Origin: Trileptium ribeirensis
Lineage: Eukaryota > Nematoda > Enoplea > Enoplida > Thoracostomopsidae
Direction: 5' to 3'
DNA length: 64,000 bases
Assembly (NCBI GenBank): GCA_030248225.1
Contig: JASANE010028662.1
Span: forward strand, 45,641 to 109,640
Numbering within the stretch: position 1 is the stretch's first letter; the number at the start of each line of letters is the position of its first letter. A program made the position numbers and the translations under genes. This document shows positions 25,001 through 32,480 of the stretch, one piece after another. The notes below the pieces were generated by a model. That model searched no databases. It saw nothing but the letters and a program-made list of their open reading frames with translations, and was not told the DNA's origin.

Positions 25001-25602
25001 ATTCGAAAGTTTAGATACAAATAACTTGGCTTCCGTGAAGGGTACTAAAATGAAGTAAAACGGGGCAAAAAACCACATTTTTAACCCTGACCCCGAAACC
25101 AGACCCCAAATCGAAAAACACTCGGGGACGTACACGGTATGTCGACTATGCCGGTTCGAATAAGGCCAAGATCATGAAAATCCGTTGAGTCATTCCAGAG
25201 TTATGGCCGATCACACACACATATTTCATCTTAAGCCATTCTTACACACATCGCTATTTACGCTAGCGTATTAAGATGTGACCCTACACATGTACCCTCA
25301 CTACCGTTGGCCGCCGATAACATTATAAAGCCATCGTTCACCTGCCTCAACAAAACCAAAATCAAACCCACACCTTGTCAACGTTTCAAAAACACAACAC
25401 ATATCCTCGGACAATTGGACATTGCGTATACGTATAAACGGACAAAGAACGTTGTAATTATCGGTTCTCAATTTGTTATTATGTGATCCATCGCATTCTA
25501 AGTCTTCGGCAATTCCAAAGCTTCCCGACTACAAAAATCAAGCTCAACTAAAACAACCAACCACACCAAGTTGTGACTAACCTGATGTCGAGCGTTATAC
25601 AT
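958..25602 (-). CDS. gro/TLE: Groucho/TLE co-repressor gene, 5' nine coding exons (partial, continues past base 1)
   Basis: Groucho/TLE proteins are nuclear co-repressors recruited by DNA-binding factors; an N-terminal Q domain tetramerises and a C-terminal WD40 propeller binds partner peptides. Nine minus-strand exons with GT-AG borders join to 1,320 nt without a stop: 25602-25582, 22280-22171, 20464-20401, 16358-16314, 10513-10451, 9667-9593, 5496-4711, 2500-2411, 1023-958. Residues about 8-126 match the TLE Q domain (IKEEF, LQAQ, LKMECDKLAQEKTEMQ, YYEMSY, EMHKQ, QQQQV). Residues 127-388 form a low-complexity GP-like linker, 389-418 carry an NLS (KRRKV) and 419-440 the acidic VVDV motif. 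The remaining SP and WD40 parts are not in the window, so the gene is cut by the left edge. The Q domain is more divergent than fly versus human, suggesting a fast-evolving lineage or a paralogue. Family assignment is firm; the exon model is by eye, without transcript evidence. Confidence 0.93.
1823..2009. mobile_element. Tc1/mariner-type MITE (copy 1)
   Basis: Terminal sequences TAGTCCTCGTCAGAAATGAC and (reverse complement of the right end) CAGTACTCGCCAGAAATGAG form imperfect inverted repeats, flanked by TA on both sides (1821-1822, 2010-2011). The interior contains repeats of a TCGAACGAAC-like word. It lies in Groucho intron 8 and carries no transposase. Confidence 0.65.
2239..2320 (-). pseudogene. 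Duplicated Groucho exon 8 (copy B), donor altered
   Basis: The acceptor ATTCCAG and the coding stretch SRNSTSSPSRSRSQSTKP are shared with copy A, with NRRKL in place of KRRKV. The GAAAACGTAAGC donor of copy A is missing because of a small deletion; the nearest GT is in CCT|GTAACT. Using it gives an 82-nt exon in the wrong phase: its last T joined to the GA of exon 9 makes TGA. It is therefore either a dead duplicate or a poison exon. Substitutions relative to copy A include several amino-acid changes, suggesting relaxed constraint. Confidence 0.7.
2411..2500 (-). CDS. gro/TLE: Groucho exon 8 (NLS/SP-like exon, copy A)
   Basis: A 90-bp phase-0 exon follows acceptor TTTATTCCAG and ends at donor AAC|GTAAGC. 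It encodes SRNSMSSPSLSRSQSTEP, then TGKRRKVAACEN. KRRKV fits the nuclear localisation signal of the TLE CcN region (KKRKV), and the preceding Ser-Pro and Arg-Ser residues fit its phosphorylation sites. A tandem duplicate lies just downstream in transcription (2239-2320). Only this copy keeps the consensus donor. The assignment rests on NLS, phase and position, not on long identity. Confidence 0.85.
3275..3424. mobile_element. Tc1/mariner-type MITE (copy 2)
   Basis: Starts CAGTACGCGCCATAAATGAC after TA and ends in the reverse-complement form GACAGTCATTTTTGAC...TACTC before TA. The interior shares the AAATTCTATTTTAA and TTTATTTCGAGCGAGTCGCG words with the copy at 17,393. It lies in Groucho intron 7. 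Confidence 0.65.
4711..5496 (-). CDS. gro/TLE: Groucho exon 7 (long GP-like linker)
   Basis: This 786-bp exon (262 codons) starts after acceptor TTGTTATAG with QQMHAQQLAAHAAAAQAQ, equivalent to the QQQLQAQ start of the TLE GP-domain exon. It ends at donor CCA|GTAATA; the open frame runs 18 nt further to a stop, but the in-frame donor keeps phase 0 into exon 8. Composition is Ala, Gly, Pro, Ser, His and Gln: alanine-rich N-terminus, Gly/Pro middle, Ser/His/Gln C-terminus, with a KDEPGQ patch. The family's GP domain is poorly conserved and recruits histone deacetylase; here it is unusually long and more GC-rich than its flanks. A 103-codon open frame on the plus strand here is a composition shadow. 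Confidence 0.9.
6318..6614. mobile_element. hAT-like MITE with internal VNTR (297 bp)
   Basis: It begins CAGGGGCGTCGCCAAGG and ends CTCGCTACGCACCTG, imperfect terminal inverted repeats. Flanks TAATGGGG (6310-6317) and CAATGGGG (6615-6622) look like an 8-bp target duplication with one change, as expected for hAT elements. The interior is about five units of a 50-bp word containing GTTCGAATTTACAGCTAAC and CCAGAAAGCCTTGGTGCC. It lies in Groucho intron 6. Open frames on both strands here are products of the repeat. Confidence 0.8.
7960..8040. repeat. 30-bp direct duplication
   Basis: TTCGGGGTAGTGTGTCTCAT with ATAAGGACC following occurs twice back to back (about 7,975 and 8,005). The surrounding sequence (AAAAAGAACA..AGAGCGGGGG, later ATCGAGAACGG and TTGGCCC) recurs at 18,030-18,190, so both are copies of a dispersed repeat. 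Confidence 0.6.
9593..9667 (-). CDS. gro/TLE: Groucho exon 6 (end of Q domain)
   Basis: A 75-bp phase-0 exon lies between acceptor CATTTTTTCAG and donor ATG|GTAAGT. It encodes QQQQVIAAVDQAKNITIGQL and then NSILM, matching the TLE segment that begins HQQQVAQAVERAKQVTMAEL; both have 25 codons. The glutamine run that names the Q domain is present. Intron 5 (9,668-10,450) is short and contains the end of a mariner-type MITE. Confidence 0.94.
9905..10026. mobile_element. Tc1/mariner-type MITE (copy 4, left end decayed)
   Basis: The right end GCGACAGTCATTTCTAACGG...TACTG followed by TA matches the family end, and the interior AAATAGAATT...AGTTTCGAAATC matches the reverse complement of the 17,393 copy. 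The left end is only loosely recognisable. It lies in Groucho intron 5. Confidence 0.5.
10451..10513 (-). CDS. gro/TLE: Groucho exon 5 (diverged Q-domain helix)
   Basis: A 63-bp phase-0 exon runs from acceptor GTTTTTAG|TCACAAG to donor GAT|GTAAGT. It begins SQVAKNLQ and continues SIIDMVIPRLPPD, aligning over 21 residues with TLE TEIAKRLN...QVIPFLSQE; both have 21 codons. Identity is low apart from the A-K, V-I-P and hydrophobic positions. The first 10-11 nt of this exon and its acceptor have been copied into the adjacent satellite (10,514-13,800), which lies upstream in transcription, so many near-identical acceptors precede the true one. The native polypyrimidine tract is shorter than in the copies. 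Confidence 0.88.
10504..13800. repeat. About 217-bp satellite built from the Groucho exon 5 acceptor and a SINE tail
   Basis: The word GCCACTTGTGAC recurs at about 10710, 11074, 11291, 11508, 11725, 11942, 12159, 12376, 12585, 12777, 12976, 13193, 13410 and 13627; the clean spacing is 217 bp, about 15 units. Each unit is: first 10-11 nt of exon 5 plus its acceptor, about 150 bp of intron, then about 38 bp matching the SINE tail at 13,809 (GAGGATGGCGTC...GTAGAGAAAGCC). The native copy beside exon 5 is the first unit. On the transcribed strand every unit carries TTTTTGTTTTTAG|TCACAAG. Units at 10,915-11,070 and 12,390-12,840 are degenerate. Confidence 0.93.
13809..13993 (-). mobile_element. tRNA-headed SINE (copy 1)
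   Basis: On the minus strand the unit starts with a tRNA-like head (13923-13992), followed by a 110-bp body and a tail ending in the palindromic hairpin CTGTAGAGGC...CTCTACAGG and GACGCCATCCTC. A second near-identical copy follows directly (13,998-14,177), and a third, decayed one lies at about 14,370-14,510. The tail is also part of the 217-bp satellite. Confidence 0.75.
13923..13992 (-). tRNA. tRNA-like SINE head, anticodon-position TGC
   Basis: Read on the minus strand: acceptor arm GGGCCTG/CTGGTCC (one U-U mismatch, one G-U), D-arm TGGTGTAATGGTAGC, anticodon stem CTAGT/GCTAG around loop CTTGCAA (TGC, Ala-like), and T-arm CCGGGTTCGAATCCCGG with a perfect stem. It folds well enough to be a real tRNA, but sharing its flanks with a tandem copy favours a SINE head. 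Confidence 0.55.
13998..14177 (-). mobile_element. tRNA-headed SINE (copy 2)
   Basis: Nearly identical to copy 1 from the GGATGGCGTCGGAGGACACT tail through the tRNA head. The tRNA part (14108-14177) again has loop CTTGCAA; one T-stem base is changed (CGGGT against ACGGGT context). The two copies are in direct tandem, separated by a few bases. Confidence 0.75.
14108..14177 (-). tRNA. tRNA-like SINE head, copy 2
   Basis: Same arms as copy 1, with TATAATGGTAGC in the D region and AGCCTTGCAAGCT around the anticodon (TGC). The A-box and B-box-like (GGTTCGAATCC) promoter words are intact, so RNA polymerase III transcription toward lower coordinates is possible. Confidence 0.5.
14370..14511 (-). 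repeat. Decayed third SINE copy
   Basis: It keeps GATCCACGAATGATC, CCGGGATTTTCGAACC (one inserted T in the T-arm) and ACTAGCGCGCTATCGC, with several changes and a TGTTACAAGA anticodon region. It is older than the tandem pair. Confidence 0.6.
15086..15965. mobile_element. hAT-like MITE with expanded VNTR (880 bp)
   Basis: The element starts AAGGGGCGTCGCTAAGG and ends GGCTACGCCCCTG. It is bounded by a perfect 8-bp direct repeat GGTATAAT (15078-15085 and 15966-15973). The interior is about 16 alternating units of about 40 and 50 bp: GTTCGGATTTTGTGCCCC and GTTCGAATTTACAGCTAAC, each followed by CCAGAAAGTCTTGGTGCC. Overlapping open frames here come from the repeat. It lies in Groucho intron 4. Confidence 0.88.
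16314..16358 (-). CDS. gro/TLE: Groucho exon 4 (YYEMSY exon)
   Basis: A 45-bp phase-0 exon sits between acceptor TTTGGTTTCAG and donor CAG|GTATGT. It encodes YYEMSYALNAEMHKQ, differing from the vertebrate TLE stretch YYEMSYGLNIEMHKQ at two positions. From memory of the family, vertebrate TLE genes have an exon of the same content and size here, so the intron positions look ancient. It is far too short for ORF-length gene finding and would be missed without homology. Confidence 0.96.
17393..17559. mobile_element. Tc1/mariner-type MITE (copy 3, best preserved)
   Basis: The ends CAGTACTCGCCAAAAATGAC and (reverse complement of right end) CAGTACCCGCCAAAAATGAT are 20-bp inverted repeats. TA lies at 17391-17392 and 17560-17561. 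Subterminal GCGAGCGAGTGACTC-like words form a longer hairpin. It lies in Groucho intron 3. Confidence 0.8.
18028..18200. repeat. Dispersed repeat related to 7,930-8,090
   Basis: Shares AAAAAAGAACA, TTAGAGCGGGGG, CATATAGGGACCT, TATATCGAGAACGG and TTTGGCCC in the same order with the region at 7,930. This copy has C and G runs (GGGGGGTTCGGGGGGGC, CCCCCCCCCG) that could pair. Confidence 0.5.
19928..19984. repeat. Two copies of a 15-bp palindrome
   Basis: GGATGCATTGCATCC occurs at 19928-19942 and again at 19970-19984, each followed by AGTCT. The word is a perfect palindrome around the central T. It lies in Groucho intron 3. Confidence 0.7.
20401..20464 (-). CDS. gro/TLE: Groucho exon 3 (Q domain coiled-coil)
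   Basis: This 64-bp exon follows acceptor ATAATTTTAG and ends at donor ATG|GTAAGA. It encodes LKMECDKLAQEKTEMQRNYVM after the split Asn codon, almost identical to the TLE coiled-coil [21 protein letters not shown]. The 1-base/63-base phase pattern exactly complements exon 2. Leucine and methionine heptad positions are kept, so tetramerisation is probably retained. The His-to-Asn change before Tyr-Val-Met is the main substitution. Confidence 0.95.
20770..21290. repeat. Three tandem 174-bp units
   Basis: AAAGGGTTCTTCC recurs at 20776, 20950 and 21124 (period 174). Each unit contains GCGCAAGCAGGAAAATCCG, CCGTACGTACGATG and GCAAGACGGGGGCCACTTTA. As 174 is divisible by three, long open frames appear on both strands (20701-21219 plus; 20730-21080 minus); neither has a recognisable product. 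It lies in Groucho intron 2. Confidence 0.9.
22171..22280 (-). CDS. gro/TLE: Groucho exon 2 (start of Q domain)
   Basis: The acceptor TTTTGCAG precedes GPSHLGQPPPF; the donor AA|GTGAGT follows. It encodes IAEFCDKIKEEFSVLQAQCQ, which aligns with the TLE stretch containing RIKEEFQFLQAQYH, the first amphipathic helix of the tetramerisation domain. The exon is 110 bp and ends with two bases of a split codon, completed by the first base of exon 3 (Asn). The split-codon match is strong support for the junction. Compared with TLE, the F-K-F-T segment is replaced by F-N-K-S, so the N-terminal tail is diverged. Confidence 0.93.
22421..22645. mobile_element. AT-rich foldback element
   Basis: The left arm TTCTGTGAAATTTAAAAGAA is repeated in reverse complement at the right end, and pairing continues inward through TTTTTGAATTTTGCAC, CCAGATATTCTTTTAAA and TTCAAAG for about 75-100 bases. 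The whole 225-bp segment could form one hairpin. It lies in Groucho intron 1, about 140 bp upstream of the exon 2 acceptor in transcription order. Confidence 0.8.
24010..25130. repeat. Three tandem units of about 360 bp
   Basis: GAGGCATCGGCATTTATCAT recurs at 24221, 24581 and 24948 (spacing 360 and 367). Neighbouring shared words are CCCATGCCCGAAAACCCC, CCCAGGACGTCAGA and CTTCCGTGAAGG. Copies are about 80-90 percent alike by eye. It lies in Groucho intron 1 with no coding signal. Confidence 0.85.
25582..25602 (-). CDS. gro/TLE: Groucho exon 1 (start codon, 7 codons)
   Basis: The minus strand reads ATG then MYNARHQ, followed directly by a donor of the form CAG|GTTAGT. Family members begin with a very short first coding exon encoding M-F/Y-P-x-R-H-P-like sequence, as in fly Groucho MYPSPVRHP, so both the length and the M-Y...R-H pattern fit. 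The exon ends in phase 0, matching the phase-0 start of exon 2. Upstream sequence (above 25602) would be 5' UTR; no transcription start could be fixed. This is the least certain exon because it is so short. Confidence 0.75.
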
Positions 25603-26475
25603 TTTCCGTCACCGTTGTCGACTTTTCCTAATTTGAAATTGTTACAATTATCTCTTTGGTTCGTCTTCCGTCAATTATTATTACTGCTATTATATATATA
25701 TGTTGTTGTTATTGGATATCGTTCTCCACCACAGTCCCGACGAGAACAAGAGATCAAACCTCCTGTGAAATCCCGAGTAAACCCAGCGGGGTGCATATAT
25801 ATGGATCTGTAGATTGAATGACACGAGAAACGATTATTTATCTATTCATTAAAACATAATTTAAAAACATATATTTATAAATGTAACCACTACATATATA
25901 TCTATAATTAAAATTATATATATAGTAATTATTATTATATACCTCGAACTAGTGTCGTTAGATGATTGACGAAACGCGTCAAGGGAAATTTTACTAGTCA
26001 CTGAGTGAGTGGTCGAGTAGTGTGAGCTTTAATTACATATTGTACAGCCAACCAATATCAATTTACACACACCAAACTAGTTATTTCGTCATGACACACA
26101 TTGCAGTGCTTTGGTGACGCTGAGGTGGCAAATAGCGCTCCATCATCGGATCTTGAATCCGAGGTATTGCACCGCTACTCAATCGGGGATCCGACCGCTG
26201 ATAAAGGGGTCTCCATTGGGCCGTGGCCCCTCTCCTCAGCTTTGAATGGTGCCAAAATTTACAACTGCAATAAAAATTTTTTGTCAACGTGTTAACCATC
26301 ATATCATTTGCTAAGTTGAGCACCCAAAATGCTGCTATGTTGAACCCTCTCCAGCTAAAATTTTTTGGCGCCGCACCTAGCGAGTCTAAGCCCAGCACAG
26401 CAAGATCGCTCCAACCTGGAAATATTTTGCGTGTATGGCCTAAATCTGAATGAAAATATGAATTCACATATATAC
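25603..26475. other. Upstream region of Groucho, no promoter element proven
   Basis: The sequence 5' of the start codon on the minus strand is AT-rich; a TATATATATA run lies about 90 bp upstream (near 25,690). No CpG-rich promoter or initiator could be identified. Whether a non-coding 5' exon exists cannot be told. Confidence 0.35.
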
Positions 26476-27599
26476 CAGGGAGTAACCGGAATTTCGGTTC
26501 CGACGAAAATCGTGTTCCGGTTGCGGTTCCGGCAAAAGGCAAAAACCTTACCGGAATTCCGGTTTAGAATTTTTTGTTTGAAATTTTCCGTATTTTTGCT
26601 TCATCTGTGGTCCAAACATACGTATATATAATGTAATATACACAATACAACCAAACAAAAGAAAAGATTAAGTCAGCAAATTGCCGTGTGAAATGTTAGT
26701 AGGACAAGTAATTTCAGTACGAATTTTTCACCTTGACCCTGAAGGAGTTTGTTAACAAAACAAAGCCACTTCGAAGCTTGTAGCACCTATTTTAAGCATT
26801 CAGAAGTCAGCGGGATATGTTAAAATTGAACTGGTTCAACTCGGTAACAGAGTATGGATTATTTAGAAGTATTTAGCTGTAAGCTTGGCTAAAATAAATT
26901 GCGTCAGGGACCAGCCAGTGTGCTTGGAAACTGTGTCAGTCTACATTGAAGTAAAGTAACATGTCGGAAACTGCATTCTTGGCAATGAGCTGTATTTATT
27001 GAAACCGTGCGAGCAGTATAACAGTTTGCCTCATTTATAACACTTTGTTCAGAAAGTTATCATTATCATCTAGCTGAAGGGGACTGGTTGTCAAACGGCA
27101 GCCAAAACAATGTCTCTGTCCACTGATCAGAAAATTATAGCATACCTTCCTTTATTTTCATTTAAAATATACCAATGATTTTAAGTTGCATACAGAATAA
27201 CATGTAACAAAATGTATGTGTGTAATGGGAGGCGATTGGAGACAAAGCGAAAGTGTTTAGTCTACGCTACATCCAGGCATGTTTAGTTACAAGCACATTC
27301 AGTTTGACGCTAATTACGCAATGCTGTATAGTGGAAGGCATTTTTTGCACTGGGTTCCAAAAACCAATATAATGATCCATAAATATACATTATTAGCTGC
27401 CTCAGTCTCTTCAAAGTTCCAGAGAGGCAATAATGCCATCGCAATACGTACATTAAATTTAATTTAAAAGTTATTTTTAATACATTTTAAATCCACTGTA
27501 CCTGTATTTCTTCCTTCATCTGTTTTATATATATACTATATATAAGTTTCGAAGACCAGGTCCCGGTTCCGGTTTAAATGGACGGTTCCGGTTATTCCG
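26476..27599 (+). mobile_element. hAT-like non-autonomous element (copy 1, 1.1 kb)
   Basis: It starts CAGGGAGTAACCGGAA and ends TTCCGGTTATTCC, the last three bases of the expected CCCTG end being changed. Clusters of TTCCGG/CCGGAA words lie just inside both ends. The interior has no transposase. It aligns along its whole length, in inverted orientation, with 37,498-38,687. No clear target duplication remains. Confidence 0.8.
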
Positions 27600-27776
27600 A
27601 TACATACACATTCACATATATGTGTAAATTCATATATATATATGTGTATTTAATCAGAAACAAGTCAAAATTTGTCCTAAATATATTCAATAAATTCAAA
27701 ACAGAAATTAGGAAAGTCATGCCCAAAAATCAATCTGTTTCAATCTTTATTCCCACCTGTTGGAGAAGTTAACTTA

Positions 27777-29053
27777 AGCCATGTTCATACACAGTTGCGT
27801 GCGAACAGATCCATCTGATATTGCAACCCAATTACAACGGATCCGAATTATACTGCGTAAAAACACATACATGCGAGTACGGTGTACTTTAGAATGTGTG
27901 CGGTATCGGATTGGAATGCAATGTGAACAAAATTCGGATTATAACGAATCGAGGATCGCATAGGACGCTATGTGAAACCGTTTTAATAAAAGCGCAACCT
28001 CCGAGGGTTTCTATATCAATAATGTTTTGAATTCACCGAGCCCAACAATTAAAGCGACAATATGCAGAGACAATAGAAAAGGGCACTACAACACAGTAAA
28101 GGAGTGTTCACACGCTCAAATATTTTGCTCAAATTTTGATAATTCGAAAGCATCTTTTTTGCATTTTTGATAATTTTGAAAATTGTTCAAACTTTTCAAC
28201 GTTAGCCAATGATCGATGAGATGATTTACCTAAAAAAGTTTGAGCACAAATTTTGAAACGTCGCTATTTTCCTTCAAGTCTTCTTCAAATGAGACGCTTG
28301 CATAATTTAGTAGTTGTTTTCAAGTCAGTAAGAAATTTTTATGATGGATATAAGGACCTGTTTGAACTGTTTTGTGTAACTTTCACATGAGGTCATTATC
28401 TTAAAATTAAGAAACCACAACACAAAACTAACGCTTTGAAAATTTTCCGACTGCTCGAATTGTAAATGCATGAAACCAACTACCAGTTATGGTAATGAAT
28501 CAACCATTAATTAATGCGTCTAGTCCACGTAATTTCCAGAAACTACTTGGTAAAGTTGGTTTAACCAGAATTTTAAAATTTGATCGAAATATGTAATCAG
28601 AAATATAAGTGGATTTACCGCCTTTTTCTGATTTAGTTAATTTATTGACCGGTCTCGTAAGTCATGTTTATTTAAGTTTGCCCGATATGTTGTGTTATAT
28701 TTGCATAAGGCTGGCAGAGGATGTTGCAGTCAGGCTATTTCTTAATGGTTGGGCTCGCGATGATGGACTTATCTCCAAATGCAAAACCCTTCGAACTGCA
28801 ACATCCAATGACCGGTAATAAACGATATATTACTACAAAATTTTCATGAAAATTTGAACAAATTTTGAGTTCAAAATTTGAGCAAAAAGTTTGAGCGTGT
28901 GTTCACGCCTTATCGCATCCGATTTAACTATATATCTACTTGTTCGCGTGTATGTAGTTGTATTTATTCTTCATACTACTTCATCCGATTCGGTCCGAAA
29001 ACAATGCACCTGCTGTTTCAGATCGGAGCGCACGTAACCTGAACACGGCCTCC
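27777..29053. mobile_element. Probable Harbinger-like element split by another MITE
   Basis: The left end AGCCATGTTCATACACAG and the reverse complement of the right end GGAGGCCGTGTTCAGG align, continuing through GTGCG and GATC words; TTA flanks both sides (27774-27776, 29054-29056). An inner inverted-repeat element (28,100-28,910) sits inside. No transposase is visible. Confidence 0.45.
28100..28910. mobile_element. Inner MITE with 35-bp inverted ends
   Basis: The left end AGGAGTGTTCACACGCTCAA and the reverse complement of the right end AGGCGTGAACACACGCTCAA continue pairing through TTTTGCTCAAATTTTG. A related single end occurs at 1,430-1,466. A 125-bp internal part (28,715-28,840) is shared with 55,145-55,270. 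Confidence 0.75.
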
Positions 29054-29056
29054 TTA

Positions 29057-31700
29057 TCCTGCAGCATGCATATACCCGTCCAGAAAATGACCTGTTACTT
29101 GCGTAACGCCTGCCTTTATTATGCACGCATATAACTATTAAAATCAGAAAACCGCCTATAGTTACGCACGTAAACGTCAGCAGGATTTATCCTATAGTTC
29201 GATGAAGAGCCTTGTCAACAAACAACAAAGCTTTAGAAGAATTACCATTTAATCTCCAAAACAACTATGGCGTCCACACACTATGACCAGTTAGCAAGAG
29301 AAGAGCCGACAAACCAAATGGCTTAACGGTGTGTTCCTAATCTGATTTCAACCACTACCACGCACCACAATCCTTATCCTCAGACTTTGATGGATTATTA
29401 CAACTATTAGTACCGATTATACGTATATATAAATAAAAGAAAATGACGACAGTCGACCAATTCTAATGGAGCAATACCCTCGATCGAGACCCGGGCACTC
29501 CGTCGAACATTAGCTACACATCAATCGGATTTGGAAAACATTGCTGAGTGCAAAGAGCGAGACCAGCCCGTAGCCTTTTTTGGACCAAACCCGTAAGCTT
29601 TCTACAGACATAGCATATATATATTGTATTATATATATATGTATATATATAATATATATCAGGGCTTTCAAAACAGTCACAAATTCAGGTATATATACCA
29701 GTTTTAAACATTGTAGGCCATGTTATTAGATGACAATTGGTTGCATTGTTATTTAGCAACCCCGAAAAACTGTACCTAAAATGAAAAAATACCTGACCAA
29801 AACCGACTACAGGGTCTCACTCGACACACCCAATCTAGGCTTAAAACAACGAAGCTAATGTTTTTATCGGGTTAAATAAACCTATAAGCCCTGCATTTAT
29901 ACCAGCAAGCAAGATATTCATTCAATGAATATTTTATAAATTATAATTTTTGAATATATTGCTAATGCTTGGCTCATACTTAGACCAAAAACGGTTGCTC
30001 TGACAAAAATGCAACAAAGTTGTAGCGACCACAAAGTTAGGTGCTCAATTATATATATATTTATTTATATTTTATTACGCGCCGAACAAACAAAATTTGC
30101 AAAAATCTCTCAATATAGTGATAAAACAACTTATGATTAACACAAAGACGAAAAATTACGACAGCGCTCTGTATCCAGGATCACACAGGATCCATAGCAA
30201 GCCAGATAGGTCAAATCAAAATCTTCTTAATTCTAGACATTCCAATTTAAAAATTTCGGAAATTAAGCAAGCAATGTCAATGTCACAGGCACTAGAACAA
30301 AAATATGTTGTGAAAAATCAAACGTTTTCCGGCGCTTGTTTGGCTCATCAAGATCAACCTAAAAACATTCGCCCTATGCTTGTACACACGGGGGTATGGT
30401 GTTTACAACACGTTATTGTTACTTACATCGCCTCAGGACTAGTTTAATTTGCTCAAAATAATTACTTTTACTGAATTTACAGATGAAATCGGTCAGGATA
30501 TAAGCGGCTTTACGTTTCCCGGCCGTTCTTTTTATTCTGTTGTATTATAAAACTAGTACACGTCATAAATTACAAAGTGAGCGGAGCAATAGGCAAAGTA
30601 TTTGGTATCTTATTTGTGTGTATATGTGATTCAACTATTTAATCAATTTATAATAAGTATCACGTTTTAGGCAATTGATGTCAAACCCACCATACAAAAA
30701 GTTCGCTAGCTAAAAGAAATTACCTAATTAGGTACATCAACTAATTAGCTAATTAATTAGCAACCATGATAAAATCATAGAGCTTTAAAAGCCACATATT
30801 CATAATCAGTAACATCGAAAACCGCCGAGCGCAACAAATTAGCAATTTTTAAGTGATTTGGAAATTTGCATAAAATTACCTAATGAGCTAGTTAATTAAC
30901 TAAATAATTAGCATATACAGCCAGGTTTTAGAGCTTCAGAAATGTCATATTCGTGATCAGCGGCATAGAACACCCCCGTTTGCAATTTATTTTTAGTTTA
31001 TGAGCACTTTGAAAATTTTCAAAAAATTAGCTAATTAACAATTAATTAGTAATTAGCTAATTAACTAAGTAATTATCAGTTTTAACTTCCCCGAATAGCA
31101 AATAAGCACCAGATTCACAATAACCACGGCAAGATATAGTAAATGCACCAAAATAATAGCTTTACACTAATTATTTATTGAAAAATATACAATTTTTGTT
31201 TGAAATTGCGAAAAATAGGCTAACACGCTTAACTAATTAGGTAATTACTACTTAACTAACGCAAATTTTGACAAAATCTATGTCTTGCACCTGTCCAATA
31301 TTAGGCCTTTCAAACAAGTCCAATATTAGGCCTTTCAAACAAAAAAGTTTTTTAAAATCGGACCAGTAGTTATTGAGGAGTACAAAGGACGGACAGACAG
31401 TGCCGAATCTTCCCCCTCTGACAAAACAAAAACGCTTCGCTCCGCTTAATTAAACGATATAGATTGAGACCTTGCCGGGGGCAGTACGTCACTTAAAAGT
31501 GGAGGCCGCTACCCGGAAAATTGAGGAGTTTGCCTTATGGCGGTGTTTTTTGTCGAAATGAGAGGATGCTGCCAACCCCCGCATGGTGCTCCCTTGGTTC
31601 TTCTGATATTCGATGACACTTTCAGCTTGAGTTATGTGAGGAGCATAAAGAATGGCCTGTACTACCATCCCTATAGTATATCCCATGACACACCATATAC
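29057..31700. other. Intergenic, AT-rich, no gene recognised
   Basis: Contains TA microsatellite at about 29,610-29,660 and a stretch at 30,710-31,260 full of AATTAGCTAATTA-like words. A 116-codon plus-strand open frame at 30097-30447 has no recognisable domain and lies in repeat-like sequence. A short direct duplication (TCCAATATTAGGCCTTTCAA) is at 31,297-31,338. Confidence 0.5.
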
Positions 31701-31724
31701 ATATAGAAAATTATCTGATAAGGC

Positions 31725-32480
31725 CGTATTCACATCGCATCCGATCCGATCTGAATTGTGTTCACATTGTATCCTATCCGATCGGAATTGTCTTCACATT
31801 GCATTCGATCCGATCTGAATTATGTTCACATTGCATTCGATCCAATCTGAATTGTGTTCACATTGCATTCGAGGCGATCTGAATTGTGTTCACATTGCAT
31901 CCGATCCGACCTTAATTGTGTTCACATTGCATCCGAACCGATCTGAATTGTGTTCACATCGCATCCGATCCGATCTGAATTGTGTTTACATTGCATCCGA
32001 TCCGATCTGAATTGTGTTCACATTGCATCCGATCCGATCTGAATTGTGTTCACATTGCATTCGATCCGATCTGAATTATGTTCACATTGCATCCGATCCG
32101 ATCTGAATTGTGTTCACATTGCATCCGATCCGATCTGAATTGTGTTCACATTGCATCCGATCCGATCTGAATTGTGTTCACATTGCATCCGATGAGATCC
32201 GAATTCTGTTCATCGGTTTGTACTCCGATCCGATCTGAATGTGTTCACATTGCATCCGATGCGAGGAGGTCTGGTAATTGTGTTCACATTGTATTTGATG
32301 CTGATTTCTGAATTGTGTTCACATTGCATCCGATTCGATCAGAAGTTGGTTTGTACATTGCATTCGCTCCGATCTGAATTCTGTTCACATTGCATCCGAT
32401 GAGATCCGAATTGGTTTTTACATTGCATTCGATGCATATGAATTGTTCACATTGCATCCGATGCGATGAGATCAAATCTG
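31725..32480. repeat. Satellite, 32-bp units
   Basis: Units of the form GATCTGAATTGTG plus TTCACATTGCATCCGATCC repeat every 32 bp, with growing divergence rightward. The array begins with AAGGCCGTATTCACATCGCA, resembling the ends of the MITE at 27,777. Open frames in it are products of the repeat. Confidence 0.9.

Noticed and set aside
30097..30447. 116-codon plus-strand open frame
   Set aside because: No recognisable domain, starts in AT-rich sequence, and its length is within chance for this much DNA; left as unproven.
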